The notes: generated from the sequence alone by a model not told the origin. A stretch of 64,000 bases of DNA from Clavibacter zhangzhiyongii (GCF_014775655.1 NZ_CP061274.1:2108001-2172000), one strand, 5' to 3'. Counted from the first letter of the stretch, positions 1 through 15,962 are shown. Numbers and translations: made by a program.

Positions 1-914
<914 letters not shown>

Positions 915-1372
915 TGCTTAAACGCACGACCACCCGAAGGCGACCGGCACATCTAAAGCCGGACGTGAACGGGAATCGAACACGAACCAGCAAGTTTGAA
1001 ACCGACAGAACAAATCATTACTGACTTGCTTGTTTGTTTAAATGTTTTCCAAAGGAATCCGGACACCATCCCAAAGGGACGATGCCACGGGTATTTGGCA
1101 TTTGACATTGTGCACGCTGTTGAGTTCTCAAGGAACGGACGCTCCCGACACCGACCATCACAGCCAGCCATCGGAGCTCACACTCCACCGCTCCCCGTGG
1201 GAGTGATCCAGACCCAGAAGGCCCAGCACTCACGTCGGAAGCAGAATCAGACCCTAGCTCAGTTGGTGGTACACACGCAACCCGTAAGCCGCGGCAACTT
1301 CTGTTTCACCAGGATCATCACCCGCCAGAACAGCTCCGGAAGCTTTTCGCTTCCCGCCCGTTCCGGCGACAA
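915..1372 (-). promoter_or_regulatory. 16S rRNA leader with actinobacterial processing/antitermination element
   Basis: This transcribed leader lies between the predicted start site (about 1372) and mature 16S. It contains the conserved actinobacterial rrn element CCTTGAGAACTCAACAGCGTG at about 1113-1133 (minus strand), known from rRNA leaders and spacers as a boxA/RNase III region. A GGAAGC/GCTTCC hairpin sits at 1338-1354. A distinctly AT-rich stretch at about 1005-1060 is bracketed by the inverted repeat AGCAAGT/ACTTGCT (990-996 and 1024-1030). No protein gene is supported here. Confidence 0.7.
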
Positions 1373-1378
1373 GAGGAG

Positions 1379-1407
1379 ACATTACGCGGACCACCCCACC
1401 CCCGCAA
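1379..1407 (-). promoter_or_regulatory. rRNA operon promoter
   Basis: On the minus strand -35 TTGCGG (1407-1402) and -10 TAATGT (1384-1379) are separated by exactly 17 bp. This is one of the best two-element promoters visible in the window and sits about 60 bp below the tyrS stop, as expected for rrn. Confidence 0.6.
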
Positions 1408-1470
1408 AACAACCCGCATCCCGGGCGTGTCGCGACGACCTCCGGAAGGGAGTGCCGGTCAGAGGCGCTT

Positions 1471-2775
1471 TCAGCCCACGGTGACGCCGGCGAGGGTCTT
1501 CTTGCCACGGCGCAGCACCGCGAAACGTCCGTGCAGGAGGTCGTCCAGGACGGCCCCCGCATCGGTGGTCGCGACGTTGTTCACGTACACCCCGCCCTGG
1601 GTGATCGCGCGCCGGGCCTCCCCCGCGCTCGAGACGAGGCCGGTGTCGAGGAGGGCCTGGATCACCGTGGTCCCGGTCGCGACCTGCGCGGTGGGCAGCT
1701 CGCCGAGCACCCCGAGCAGGGTGCGCTCGTCGAGCGCCGCCAGCTCCCCCTGGCCGAAGAGCGCCTGCGCCGCGGCGATCGCCGACTCGGTCGCGCCGAC
1801 CCCGTGGACCAGGGAGGTCACCTCCCATGCGAGCGTGCGCTGCGCCTCGCGACGGAACGGCTCCGACTCCACGGCCCGTGACAGCTCCTCGATGCGCGCG
1901 CGGTCGAGGAACGTGAAGATCCGCAGCCGGTGGATGACGTCCGCGTCGTCCGTGTTGAGCCAGAACTGGTAGAACGCGTACGGGCTCGTGAGCTCCGGAT
2001 CGAGCCAGACCGCATTGCCCTCGCTCTTGCCGAACTTGGTCCCGTCGGAGTTGGTGATCAGCGGCGTGCCGATGGCGTGCACGGTCGCCCGCTCGCTGCG
2101 CCGGATCAGGTCGGTGCCGCTGGTGAGGTTGCCCCACTGGTCGCTGCCCCCGGTCTGCAGCACGCACCCGTGCGTCCGGAAGAGCTCGCGGTAGTCGAGC
2201 CCCTGCAGGATCTGGTAGCTGAACTCGGTGTAGCTGATGCCCTCGTCGGAGTTGAGCCGCGCGCTCACGGCGTCCTTCTTGAGCATCGTCCCCACCCGGA
2301 AGTGCTTGCCCACCTCCCGCAGGAAGTCGATGGCGCTGAGGGGCGCCGTCCAGTCGAGGTTGTTCACGATGCGCAGGGCGTTGTCGCCCTCGGCGCTGAG
2401 GATCGACGACACCTGCGCCTGCAGACGGGTCACCCAGTCGGCCACGACCTCGGGGGTGTTCAGGGTGCGCTCGGCGGTGGGCCGCGGATCCCCGATGAGG
2501 CCCGTGGATCCGCCGACGAGCCCGAGCGGACGGTGCCCGGCCAGCTGGAGCCGGCGCATCAGGAGCAGCTGCACCAGGTTGCCGAGGTGCAGGCTCGGCG
2601 CCGTGGGGTCGAAGCCGCAGTAGTACGTGATCGGCGGACCGGCGAGCAGGGACCGCAGCGCCTCCTGGTCCGTCGAGACGTGCACGTACCCGCGCCAGAC
2701 GATCTCCTCCCACACGTCCGCGAAGGACGGGTCGTTGCGCTGGACGGTGAGGGGTGCGGGATCGGCGTTCGTCAC
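1471..2775 (-). CDS. tyrS: Tyrosyl-tRNA synthetase
   Basis: This class I aminoacyl-tRNA synthetase charges tRNA-Tyr with tyrosine in the cytoplasm. The 434-residue length is normal for bacterial TyrRS. The HIGH-type motif appears as HLGN around residue 63, the KMSKS motif as KFGKS around residue 247, and the C-terminal S4-like RNA-binding domain as SSAGEARRAI near residue 390. The Tyr-binding region near residue 188 (QGLDYREL) and the GGSDQWGN motif are intact. The GTG start at 2775 is chosen because a TAGCGT hexamer lies 6 nt upstream, which suggests a leaderless message, and no Shine-Dalgarno is present. The gene stands alone upstream of the rRNA operon. Confidence 0.97.
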   Translation of the reverse strand: MTNADPAPLTVQRNDPSFADVWEEIVWRGYVHVSTDQEALRSLLAGPPITYYCGFDPTAPSLHLGNLVQLLLMRRLQLAGHRPLGLVGGSTGLIGDPRPTAERTLNTPEVVADWVTRLQAQVSSILSAEGDNALRIVNNLDWTAPLSAIDFLREVGKHFRVGTMLKKDAVSARLNSDEGISYTEFSYQILQGLDYRELFRTHGCVLQTGGSDQWGNLTSGTDLIRRSERATVHAIGTPLITNSDGTKFGKSEGNAVWLDPELTSPYAFYQFWLNTDDADVIHRLRIFTFLDRARIEELSRAVESEPFRREAQRTLAWEVTSLVHGVGATESAIAAAQALFGQGELAALDERTLLGVLGELPTAQVATGTTVIQALLDTGLVSSAGEARRAITQGGVYVNNVATTDAGAVLDDLLHGRFAVLRRGKKTLAGVTVG

Positions 2776-2781
2776 CCGGTC

Positions 2782-2787
2782 ACGCTA
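2782..2787 (-). promoter_or_regulatory. tyrS -10 element (leaderless type)
   Basis: TAGCGT, then GACCGG, then the GTG start of tyrS. The 6-nt spacing puts the transcription start at or next to the start codon. No convincing -35 is seen. Confidence 0.55.
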
Positions 2788-2933
2788 CCAGCGCGGGACC
2801 CGAGGACGCCGGGACGCGGCCGCTCCGGCGGCGTGCGCGCGGAGCGGACGACGGCGGTCGGCTGTCGGTGGCGGAGGGGATGCTCGGAAGCACATCAGGG
2901 GAACCGGATCAGCCCGTGGGCATTGATCTTGGG

Positions 2934-2982
2934 ACATCAAGTGCGTAGCTTTGATGTGCATACATCAAGTGCAGGGCTTTGA
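2934..2982 (+). promoter_or_regulatory. Operator-like double repeat upstream of the SatD-like gene
   Basis: Two imperfect direct copies of a 21-bp unit (ACATCAAGTGC, three variable bases, GCTTTGA) lie at 2934-2954 and 2962-2982 with a 28-bp period. Within the first copy CATCAA and TTGATG form an inverted repeat with a 10-bp centre. The second copy runs directly into the Shine-Dalgarno (GAGAGGAGA, 2981-2989) of the downstream gene. Two helically spaced sites abutting the start suggest autoregulation by the adjacent putative DNA-binding protein. Confidence 0.6.
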
Positions 2983-2994
2983 GAGGAGATCCGC

Positions 2995-3699
2995 GTGTTC
3001 GTCATCACCGCCGACCAGAAGGCCAGTCGCGACGACGTCGACCGCGCCGGCACGGCACGCGACGACCTCGCCGCCCGCTACGAGGGGCGGCTCGTGCTGC
3101 CGGTCGACCGCACGTCGGGCGACGAGGTGCAGGCGCTCGTCGCCGACGCGGGCACCGCCCTCGACATGGCGCTCGTGCTCACGCGCGCCGGGCACTGGAG
3201 CGTGGGGCTCGGCATCGGCGCTGTGCGCACCCCGCTCCCCCAGGCCACGCGCGAGGCCACGGGCCCGGCGTTCATCGCCGCGCGCGAGGCGGTCACCACG
3301 GCCAAGCGGAGCGCCACGCGGTTCGCCCTCGCGGTGGATCCGCCGTCTCCCCCCGCCCCCGACGACCAGGGCGCGGGGCTCCCGGGCGTCGACGAGGTCG
3401 AGGCGCTCATCACCCTGCTGCTGCTCGCCCGGGATCGCCGCACCCCCCAGGGCTGGGACGTCGTCGACCGCATGGCCGACGGCGGCACGCAGCGGGAGGT
3501 CGCCGCGGTGCTCGACATCACGCCGCAGGCCGTGAGCACGCGCCTGCGCACCAGCGCGTGGCGGGCCGAGCGGGCCGCGATCCCCGGCCTCGTCGCGCTG
3601 CTCGCGCACCTCGACGGGCGCGCGTCGGCGGGCGCGGACCCGGCGGCGCGCGCTCCGCGGTCGACGCCGCGGTCGACCCGCGCGGGAGCGGGCTCGTGA
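2995..3699 (+). CDS. SatD-family-like putative DNA-binding regulator
   Basis: A protein of 234 residues that I recognise as resembling the SatD family, small proteins found next to a membrane-protein gene in Firmicutes and Actinobacteria. The N-terminal half (about 1-115) is a compact alpha/beta domain. Residues about 160-195 (REVAAVLDITPQAVSTRLR) look like a helix-turn-helix with a sigma/LuxR-type recognition helix. The last 25 residues are Arg/Pro/Ser-rich and probably disordered. The GTG start at 2995 is supported by GAGAGGAGA six nt upstream. The stop overlaps the start of the next gene (GTGA), so the two are translationally coupled. The repeated element at 2934-2982 suggests self-regulation. 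The biological role is unknown to me. Confidence 0.7.
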   Translation: MFVITADQKASRDDVDRAGTARDDLAARYEGRLVLPVDRTSGDEVQALVADAGTALDMALVLTRAGHWSVGLGIGAVRTPLPQATREATGPAFIAAREAVTTAKRSATRFALAVDPPSPPAPDDQGAGLPGVDEVEALITLLLLARDRRTPQGWDVVDRMADGGTQREVAAVLDITPQAVSTRLRTSAWRAERAAIPGLVALLAHLDGRASAGADPAARAPRSTPRSTRAGAGS

Positions 3700-4295
3700 T
3701 CCCCGTCGGGACGCCCGCGGAGATCGCGGCGTGGGCCGCACTCTGCGTGCTGGTCACCGCATCGCTCGTGCTCGCGCTCCTGGCCGTGCGCTCTTCCGGG
3801 ACGGGACGCGTGGCCGGCGCCACGGGCGCCCTGGCCGCCGCGCTCGTGCTGGGGCTGGCGCTCACGGGGTCCGCGTCCCCGCTCGTCGTCGGCTTCGTCG
3901 GGCTGGTCGCGGTCGTGCTCGCGGTGCTGGGCGGCGGATCCGCGTCCACCGTCGTGCTCGCCCTCGCGACGCGGGGCTCGGTGGAGCCGGGCGCCTTCGG
4001 CGGCATCCTCGTCCCGCCGCGCGGGCAGGAGGACGACCCCGCGGCGATCCGCCGGCCGACCCGGGAGGTCCTCCGCGGCGGTGCAACCATCGGCATGCTG
4101 GAGCGGTTGGCCGTCGTGGCCGTGATCCTCGCGGGCTACCCCGAGGCGCTGGCCGTCGTGATCGCCATCAAGGGCGTCGGCCGGTTCACGGAGCTCGGCG
4201 AGGCCGCGGAGGCGCGCGAGCGCTTCATCATCGGCACGCTCGTGAGCTGGCTGTGGGCCGCGACCTGCGCGGCCGTCGTGCTCGTCATCCGGTAG
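3696..4295 (+). CDS. Integral membrane protein, partner of the SatD-like regulator
   Basis: A 199-residue protein starting at GTG inside the stop of the regulator (GTGA overlap). It has two or three hydrophobic segments in the first 95 residues, a polar, probably cytoplasmic linker (about 105-130), then a pair of membrane segments. The C-terminal part (GMLERLAVVAVILAGYPEAL, then IAIKGVGRF and FIIGTLVSWLWA) resembles the C-terminal region of the DUF3307-type membrane proteins that accompany SatD elsewhere. That likeness comes from memory of the family and was not searched. No transport or enzyme motif is visible. The close coupling implies that it acts with, or is controlled by, the preceding regulator. 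Confidence 0.65.
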   Translation: MIPVGTPAEIAAWAALCVLVTASLVLALLAVRSSGTGRVAGATGALAAALVLGLALTGSASPLVVGFVGLVAVVLAVLGGGSASTVVLALATRGSVEPGAFGGILVPPRGQEDDPAAIRRPTREVLRGGATIGMLERLAVVAVILAGYPEALAVVIAIKGVGRFTELGEAAEARERFIIGTLVSWLWAATCAAVVLVIR

Positions 4296-4331
4296 CGGCG
4301 GCAGCGGCCGCGGTCGCCGTCGGACGGCGGT

Positions 4332-4946
4332 TCAGCGGCGGACGCGCGGGACGTGCGCCCGGTACGGCGACACCGTCGGGTCGCCCGGCACCCAGAAGCG
4401 CCACGGGAAGAGCTCGCCGGAGCCGCCGGGTCCGGACACGCCGACGCGCGGCCCGGCGGCCGGGAGGGCGAGCGGCTCGTCCGGCAGGATCAGCCGGTAC
4501 GGCGGCGCGTCCAGCGCGGCGCCGTCGTCCGAGAGCGGGATGCCGAGGGCGACCGCGAGGCGCGCCGGCCCCCGCGCGAGGTCGCGGTCGCGCACCGCCG
4601 CGCCGCGGCGGCTCCGGGCGAGGTCCGCCCCCTCGACGACCTCGCCCGCGCGCAGCAGCACGCCCGCGCTCGTGCCCTCGGGACCGCAGACGATGTTCGC
4701 GCACGTGTGCATGCCGTACGTGAAGTACGCGTAGAGGTGGGCGGGCGGGCCGAACATGGTCGCATTGCGGGCGCGCTTGCCGCGGAAGGAGTGCGATCCG
4801 GGATCCTCGCCGACGCCGCGGTAGGCCTCCACCTCGGTGAGGCGGACGGCGACCCGGCCCTCCTCGGAGTCGCGCGACAGGATGGCGCCGAGGAGGGCGG
4901 GCGCCACCTCGACCGCGTCGCGCGCGAAGAAGGCCGGGTCCGTCAC
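4332..4946 (-). CDS. 3-methyladenine DNA glycosylase (AAG/MPG family)
   Basis: Removes alkylated purines (3-methyladenine, hypoxanthine and others) from DNA as the first step of base-excision repair. The 204 residues match the compact Aag/Mpg fold: an LTEVEAYRG segment carries the catalytic glutamate near residue 40, followed by DPGSHSFRGKRARNATMFG, the YAYFTYGMHTCANIVCG region near residues 71-87 and the GVLLRAGEVVEG strand. The GTG start at 4946 follows the stop of the 46-residue membrane gene by 7 nt, with no clear ribosome site, so translation may depend on coupling. It is probably the last gene of the argFGH unit and converges on the 3696-4295 gene. Confidence 0.92.
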   Translation of the reverse strand: MTDPAFFARDAVEVAPALLGAILSRDSEEGRVAVRLTEVEAYRGVGEDPGSHSFRGKRARNATMFGPPAHLYAYFTYGMHTCANIVCGPEGTSAGVLLRAGEVVEGADLARSRRGAAVRDRDLARGPARLAVALGIPLSDDGAALDAPPYRLILPDEPLALPAAGPRVGVSGPGGSGELFPWRFWVPGDPTVSPYRAHVPRVRR

Positions 4947-4953
4947 GCGGGGA

Positions 4954-7824
<2,871 letters not shown>

Positions 7825-7867
7825 GCCGTTCTCCGTTTCCGTTGCTGAAGATGTCTGAGGTGGGGCG

Positions 7868-8824
<957 letters not shown>

Positions 8825-8827
8825 TCA

Positions 8828-8833
8828 AGCCTA
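8828..8833 (-). promoter_or_regulatory. Possible argF promoter -10 element
   Basis: TAGGCT on the minus strand, just after the hairpin at 8856-8891. It would give a leader of about 30 nt before the argF ATG. No clear -35. Confidence 0.35.
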
Positions 8834-8855
8834 GGGGACGTGCGGGGGCGGATCC

Positions 8856-8891
8856 GTCGGCCGGCGGCCCCGCGCGGGGGCGGCGGCCGAC
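8856..8891 (-). terminator. Hairpin between argD and argF
   Basis: GTCGGCCG and CGGCCGAC arms flank an inner CCCCGCGCGGGG palindrome, forming a long GC stem without a U-tract. It would end or attenuate the argCJBD transcript before argF. Confidence 0.5.
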
Positions 8892-8931
8892 CGGCGCCTG
8901 GGGAGGGAGGGGGCGCCCGCGCTCCCCCGGA

Positions 8932-10149
8932 TCAGCGCAGGTGGGCCAGCGCGCGGCCGAACCGCTCGCGGAAGTCGCGCACCTCGTCGTCCCCCACGAT
9001 GAGCGGCGGCGCGATGCGGAGGCTGCGGGCGTTCGGGGCGTTGATGATGAGGCCCTCGCCGAGCGCGGCAGCCGCGATGCGCGCGCCGTCCTCGTGGTGG
9101 AGGCCGACGCCGATGAGGAGGCCGCGACCGCGGACCTCGGCGATGAGCGGCGACCCGAGGCCGGTGATGGCGGCGCGGATCTCCTCGCCGCGACGGGCGG
9201 CGTTCTCGACCAGCCCCGCGTCCTCGATCTCGGCGAGGACCGCGTTCCCGGCTGCGGTGGCGAGCGGGTTGCCGCCGAAGGTGGAGCCGTGCTGGCCCTT
9301 CTGCAGCAGATCGGCCGCGTCGTCGAAGGCCACGAGCGCGCCTATCGGGACGCCGCCGGCGATGCCCTTGGCGATGGTCACCGCGTCCGGCCGGACGCCC
9401 TCGTGCTCGTACGCGAACCAGCGGCCCGTGCGGCCGACGCCCGTCTGGATCTCGTCGAGGATGAGGAGCGCCCCGTGCTCGCGCGTGAGCTCCCGGGCGC
9501 GGCGGAGGAAGCCGGCGGGCAGGTCGACGACGCCGGCCTCGCCCTGGATGGGCTCGAGGATGAGCGCCTGCACACGGTCGTCGATGGCGGCCTCGAGCGC
9601 CTCCATCGTGGGCGCTATGTGCTCGACGCCGCCCGGCAGCGGGAGGAAGGGCGCCTGGAGCGCGGGCTGCCCGGTGAGCGCGAGCGCGCCCATGGTGCGG
9701 CCGTGGAACGAGCCCTGCAGCGTGATGACGCGCGTGCGCCGGTCGCTGCCGTTGCGGCGGGCGAGCTTGAAGGCGGCCTCGTTCGCCTCGGCGCCGGAGT
9801 TGCCGAAGTAGACGCGGCCCGTGTCGCCCGCGCCGGTGATGCGGCGGAGGCGCTCGGCGAGCGCGATCTGCGGCGGCGTCGCGAAGTAGTTGGAGACGTG
9901 CGCGAGCGTGGAGACCTGCTCCGTGACGGCGCGGATGAGCGCCGGGTGCGCGTGCCCGAGCGAGTTCACGGCGATGCCGGCGAGGAAGTCGAGGTACTCG
10001 CGGCCGGTCGAGTCCCACACGCGGCAGCCCTCGCCGCGGACGAGCATGGCGAGCGGCGGGGGCGAGGAGCGCATCATCGCGGCCTGGAAGCGGTCGGACC
10101 ACTCGCTCTCGGTCTGCGTGGTGCGCCGCTCTGGCTGGGTCGTGGTCAT
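8932..10149 (-). CDS. argD: Acetylornithine aminotransferase
   Basis: PLP-dependent class III aminotransferase that converts N-acetylglutamate semialdehyde to N-acetylornithine; ArgD enzymes often also serve the succinyl-DAP step of lysine synthesis. The PLP lysine lies in [14 protein letters not shown] near residue 263, the [14 protein letters not shown] motif lies near 232-245, and [14 protein letters not shown], which binds the cofactor phosphate, lies near residue 107. Length 405 residues. The ATG at 10149 overlaps the argB stop (ATGA), so it is translationally coupled. A hairpin follows. Confidence 0.96.
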   Translation of the reverse strand: MTTTQPERRTTQTESEWSDRFQAAMMRSSPPPLAMLVRGEGCRVWDSTGREYLDFLAGIAVNSLGHAHPALIRAVTEQVSTLAHVSNYFATPPQIALAERLRRITGAGDTGRVYFGNSGAEANEAAFKLARRNGSDRRTRVITLQGSFHGRTMGALALTGQPALQAPFLPLPGGVEHIAPTMEALEAAIDDRVQALILEPIQGEAGVVDLPAGFLRRARELTREHGALLILDEIQTGVGRTGRWFAYEHEGVRPDAVTIAKGIAGGVPIGALVAFDDAADLLQKGQHGSTFGGNPLATAAGNAVLAEIEDAGLVENAARRGEEIRAAITGLGSPLIAEVRGRGLLIGVGLHHEDGARIAAAALGEGLIINAPNARSLRIAPPLIVGDDEVRDFRERFGRALAHLR

Positions 10150-11080
10150 GCGGGCACGACCTCCGTTCCGATTCCGTTCGTGGTGAAGATCTCGAGGAGC
10201 ATCGAGTGCGGGATGCGCCCGTCGATGATGGCGGCCTTGGGCACTCCCCCGTCGACGGCCTCGAGGCAGGCGGCCATCTTGGGGATCATGCCCGACTCGA
10301 GCGACGGGAGCAGCGCGCGGAGCTCGTCGGCGCGGATGTCGGAGACGAGGGATCCGCGGTCGGGCCAGTCGCGGTACAGGCCGGCGACGTCGGTGAGGAT
10401 CACCAGCTTCTCGGCCCCGAGCGCCACGGCGAGCGCGGCGGCCGCGGCGTCGGCGTTGACGTTGAGCGAGACCGAGGCGTCGGACTCGTCGGGCGCGATG
10501 GAGGAGACGACCGGGATGCGGCCGGCGTCGAGCTGCGCGAGCACGGCCGTGGGATCCACCGCGACGACGTCGCCGACCAGCCCGAGGTCGACCTCCACGC
10601 CGTCGACGACCGCGCCGCGCCGGCGCCCGGTGAACAGGCCCGCGTCCTCGCCGGAGACGGCGGCCGCCAGCGGCCCGTGCGCGTTGATGCCGCGCACGAC
10701 GTCGCGGCTGACCTGGCCGGTGAGCACCATGCGCACGACCTCGAGGACCTCGGGGGTCGTCACGCGGTATCCGCCGCGGAACTCGCTCTCGATGCCGAGG
10801 CGCGTGAGCATCGCGCTGATCTGCGGACCGCCGCCGTGCACGACGACGGGACGGAGCCCGGCGTAGCGGAGGTAGACGACGTCCTCCGCGAAGGTGCGCG
10901 TGAGCTCCTCGTCGACCATGGCGTTGCCGCCGAACTTGACGACCACGATGCGGTCGTGGAAGCGCTGCAGCCACGACAGCGACTCGATGAGCGTCGCCGC
11001 CTTCGACTCGGCCTGCGCCTGGTCGCGGTCGGCGGCCTCCTGCGTGATGGCGCCCACGTCCGTCCTGTCTGCGTCGCCCA

Positions 11081-11081
<1 letters not shown>
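10146..11081 (-). CDS. argB: Acetylglutamate kinase
   Basis: Phosphorylates N-acetylglutamate, usually the arginine-inhibited step of the pathway. The [10 protein letters not shown] glycine-rich substrate/ATP loop lies near residues 35-44, VVHGGGPQI near 69-77 and [14 protein letters not shown] near 205. It is 311 residues long, with an N-terminal extension of about 30 residues that includes a helix of the type found in arginine-sensitive, hexameric ArgB enzymes. The ATG at 11081 shares its A with the argJ stop (TGATG). Confidence 0.96.
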
Positions 11082-13284
<2,203 letters not shown>

Positions 13285-13287
13285 TCA

Positions 13288-13293
13288 AATCTA
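13288..13293 (-). promoter_or_regulatory. argC -10 element (leaderless type)
   Basis: TAGATT, then TGATGC, then ATG. The start site would fall on the argC start codon. The ATGCAT overlapping it could be part of an arginine-repressor site. Confidence 0.5.
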
Positions 13294-13339
13294 GTGCCGG
13301 TGCGGGGAGCGCTCCGGCGGGCGGCGGGCCGCCGCGGAC

Positions 13340-13377
13340 GCGGGCGGGCGGGCCCTCCTGGGGAGGAGCCCGCCCGC
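13340..13377 (-). terminator. pheST terminator hairpin
   Basis: GCGGGCGGGC and GCCCGCCCGC arms with an inner CTCC/GGAG pair, located about 40 bp after the pheT stop and before argC. GC-only stem without a U-tract. Confidence 0.6.
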
Positions 13378-13418
13378 TCGGACCGCCCGGCGCGGTCGTC
13401 GTGGCCGCCCGAGCCGGC

Positions 13419-15962
13419 CTACTCCCGCAGCGTCGCGCCGAAGCGCTCGGCCGCGAGCCGCACGGATCCGTCGCGCGCCTCGCTGGCCTCGGCCGCGGTG
13501 AGCGTGCGGTCCGGGGCGCGGAAGCGCAGCGCGAAGGTGAGCGAGCGGGTGCCCGACTCGACGCCGGGGCCGCGGTAGTCGTCGACGAGGCGCGCGGTCT
13601 CCAGCAGCTCGCCCGCGCCCTCGACCACCGTGCGGAGGATCTCCCCCGCCGGGATCTCGAGCGGCACGACCAGGCTGAGGTCCTGCGTCGCGACGGGCAT
13701 CGACGTGAGCGTGCGCACCTCGACGGTGCCGCCGGCGAGCGCGATCAACCGGTCGACGTCCACCTCCGCGAGCGCGACGCGCTCGGGCAGGTCGAGCTCG
13801 GCGGCGAGGGCGGGGAGCAGCTCGCCCGCGAACCCGACGATGACGGGCCCGTCGGGCGTGACGGCCTCGACCGCGGCCGTGCGGCCCGGGTGCATGGCGC
13901 CGTGGACGCCCTGCTCGAAGCGGATCTCGACCCCCACCGCGTGCGCGAGCTGCCGGACCGCGTCGAGCGCGTCGACGAGGCCGGCCCGCTGCGCCGGGGT
14001 GCCCGGCTGCTTCGGCACGGCGTCGCCGAGGACCAGCACGCCGACGTGGCGCGGCTGCGGCGGGATGCCCGCGTCGAGCGCCCGCAGCGTGTCCGGGTCG
14101 GGGCGCGCGGCGCCGGGCGGCATCTCCGGCGACCCGTAGGCGACGCCCGCCGACGGCAGGAACACCGTGCCGGTCTCGAAGACCGCGAGGTCGGTGGATC
14201 CGCGCGACAGGTTGCGCCGCGCGATGTCGATGAGCCCCGGGAGCAGCGAGCGGCGCAGGTAGGGGAACGCGACGTCGAGCGGGTTCGCGAGCCGGACGGC
14301 CGGGGCGTCGTCGCGGTCGGCCGCGCCGAAGCGCGCGTTCTGCGCCTCGGAGGCGAACGGCGAGCCCATGACCTCGGTCAGCCCGGACGCGGCGAGCGCG
14401 ATCGAGGCCTGGCGGCGGAGGCGCTGCGCGGCGGTGAGCCCGCGGCCGGGGGGCGCGACGGGCAGGACGGCGGGGATCCGGTCGTAGCCGACGATGCGGG
14501 CGACCTCCTCCACGAGGTCGGCGCGGTCGCGGAGGTCCGGGCGCCAGGTCGGCGGCGTGACGAGGAGGACGCCGTCGCGCTCCTCGAGCGCGCAGCCGAC
14601 GTCGACGAGCGCGTGGCGCACCTCGTCCTCCGTGTAGTCGACGCCGACGAGCGACGCCGGGTAGCCGATCGGCAGCTCGACGGCGGCCGGCGGCGTGGTC
14701 GTGTCGAGGACCGAGCCGAGGCCCTCGGCGTGCCCGCCCGCGAGCTCCTCGAGGAGCTGCACGACGCGGGCCGCGGCGGCCGTCGCGATCGCCGGGTCGA
14801 CGCCGCGCTCGAAGCGCTTGGACGCCTCACTGGGCAGCTTGTGGCGTCGGGCCGTGCGCGCGATGGAGATCGGGTCGAAGCCGGCCGCCTCGATCAGCAC
14901 GCGCGTGGTGCCCGCGCCGATCTCCGTGGCCGCGCCGCCCATGACGCCCGCGAGCCCGACGGCCCCCGAGTCGTCCGCGATGACGAGGTCCTCCGCGTGG
15001 AGCGCGCGCTCGCGCCCGTCCAGCGTCACGAGCGTCTCGCCCTCCGCGGCGCGGCGGACGACGATGCCGCCCTGCAGCTCGTCGAGGTCGTACGCGTGGA
15101 TCGGCTGGCCGAGCTCGAGCATGACGTAGTTGGTGATGTCCACCGCGAGCGAGATCGAGCGGACGCCCGCGAGCGTGAGCCGCGACACCATCCACGGCGG
15201 GGTGGGGCGGGACACGTCGAGGCCGGAGACCACGCGCGTGGCGAGGACGTCGGCGCCGGCGCGGCCGCGGATCGGGGCCGCATCGTCGACGCGCACGTCG
15301 ACGCCCGCGACGGGCGCGTCGGCCGCGAGCAGCGCCAGCGCGTCCGCGGGGTCGGTGAACCGGGCGCCCGTGGCGTGCGCGTACTCCCGGGCGATGCCCC
15401 GGATCGAGAACGCGTACCCGCGGTCGGGCGTGACGTTGACCTCCACCGCGCGGTCGTCGAGGTGCAGGAGCGCCAGGGCGTCCGTGCCGACCTCGGGGTC
15501 GAGGCCGAGCGAGGAGAGGACGAGGATCCCGTCGTGCTCCTCCCCCAGGCCCAGCTCGCGCGACGACGCGATCATGCCGTCGGACACGTGGCCGTAGGTC
15601 TTCCGCGCGCTGATGGGGAACGGACCGGGGAGCACCGCGCCGGGCAGGCTCACCACGACCTTGTCGCCCACGACGAAGTTGTGAGCGCCGCACACGATGC
15701 CGCGCACGTCCTCGCCGCCGTCGGCCGCGCGAGCGCCCTCGGGCGCGACGCGGACGGAGCACCAGTTGATGGTCTTGCCGTTGGTCTGCGGCTCGGGGGT
15801 CGCCTCGAGCACCTGCCCCACGACGACGGGGCCGGAGATGGAGAACGCGTGCACGTCCTCCTCCTCGAGGCCCACCCTCACGAGGGAGGCGTGCACGTCC
15901 TCCGGGGTCACGCCCGCGGGGAGCTCGACGTGCTCGCCGAGCCAGCTGATCGGGATCCTCAC
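13419..15962 (-). CDS. pheT: Phenylalanyl-tRNA synthetase beta subunit
   Basis: The large subunit of the alpha2-beta2 synthetase provides tRNA binding and editing. Its 847 residues carry the N-terminal tRNA-binding (EMAP-like) domain at about 45-155 (VVVGQVLEATPEP, then IVCGAHNF), the B3/B4 editing domain (PTPPWMVSRLTLAGVRSIS region, about 210-400), B5 (about 410-480) and the C-terminal anticodon-binding FDX-ACB domain at about 755-845 (PVATQDLSLVVP). It begins at GTG 15962, the only in-frame start near the pheS stop, leaving a 2-nt gap, so it is coupled to pheS. A terminator hairpin follows at 13340-13377. Confidence 0.97.
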   Translation of the reverse strand: MRIPISWLGEHVELPAGVTPEDVHASLVRVGLEEEDVHAFSISGPVVVGQVLEATPEPQTNGKTINWCSVRVAPEGARAADGGEDVRGIVCGAHNFVVGDKVVVSLPGAVLPGPFPISARKTYGHVSDGMIASSRELGLGEEHDGILVLSSLGLDPEVGTDALALLHLDDRAVEVNVTPDRGYAFSIRGIAREYAHATGARFTDPADALALLAADAPVAGVDVRVDDAAPIRGRAGADVLATRVVSGLDVSRPTPPWMVSRLTLAGVRSISLAVDITNYVMLELGQPIHAYDLDELQGGIVVRRAAEGETLVTLDGRERALHAEDLVIADDSGAVGLAGVMGGAATEIGAGTTRVLIEAAGFDPISIARTARRHKLPSEASKRFERGVDPAIATAAAARVVQLLEELAGGHAEGLGSVLDTTTPPAAVELPIGYPASLVGVDYTEDEVRHALVDVGCALEERDGVLLVTPPTWRPDLRDRADLVEEVARIVGYDRIPAVLPVAPPGRGLTAAQRLRRQASIALAASGLTEVMGSPFASEAQNARFGAADRDDAPAVRLANPLDVAFPYLRRSLLPGLIDIARRNLSRGSTDLAVFETGTVFLPSAGVAYGSPEMPPGAARPDPDTLRALDAGIPPQPRHVGVLVLGDAVPKQPGTPAQRAGLVDALDAVRQLAHAVGVEIRFEQGVHGAMHPGRTAAVEAVTPDGPVIVGFAGELLPALAAELDLPERVALAEVDVDRLIALAGGTVEVRTLTSMPVATQDLSLVVPLEIPAGEILRTVVEGAGELLETARLVDDYRGPGVESGTRSLTFALRFRAPDRTLTAAEASEARDGSVRLAAERFGATLRE

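Noticed and set aside
1249-1290. Possible tRNA gene on the plus strand (TAGCTCAGTTGGTGG)
   Set aside because: Only a D-arm-like segment is present; no anticodon arm, T-arm or acceptor pairing follows in register.
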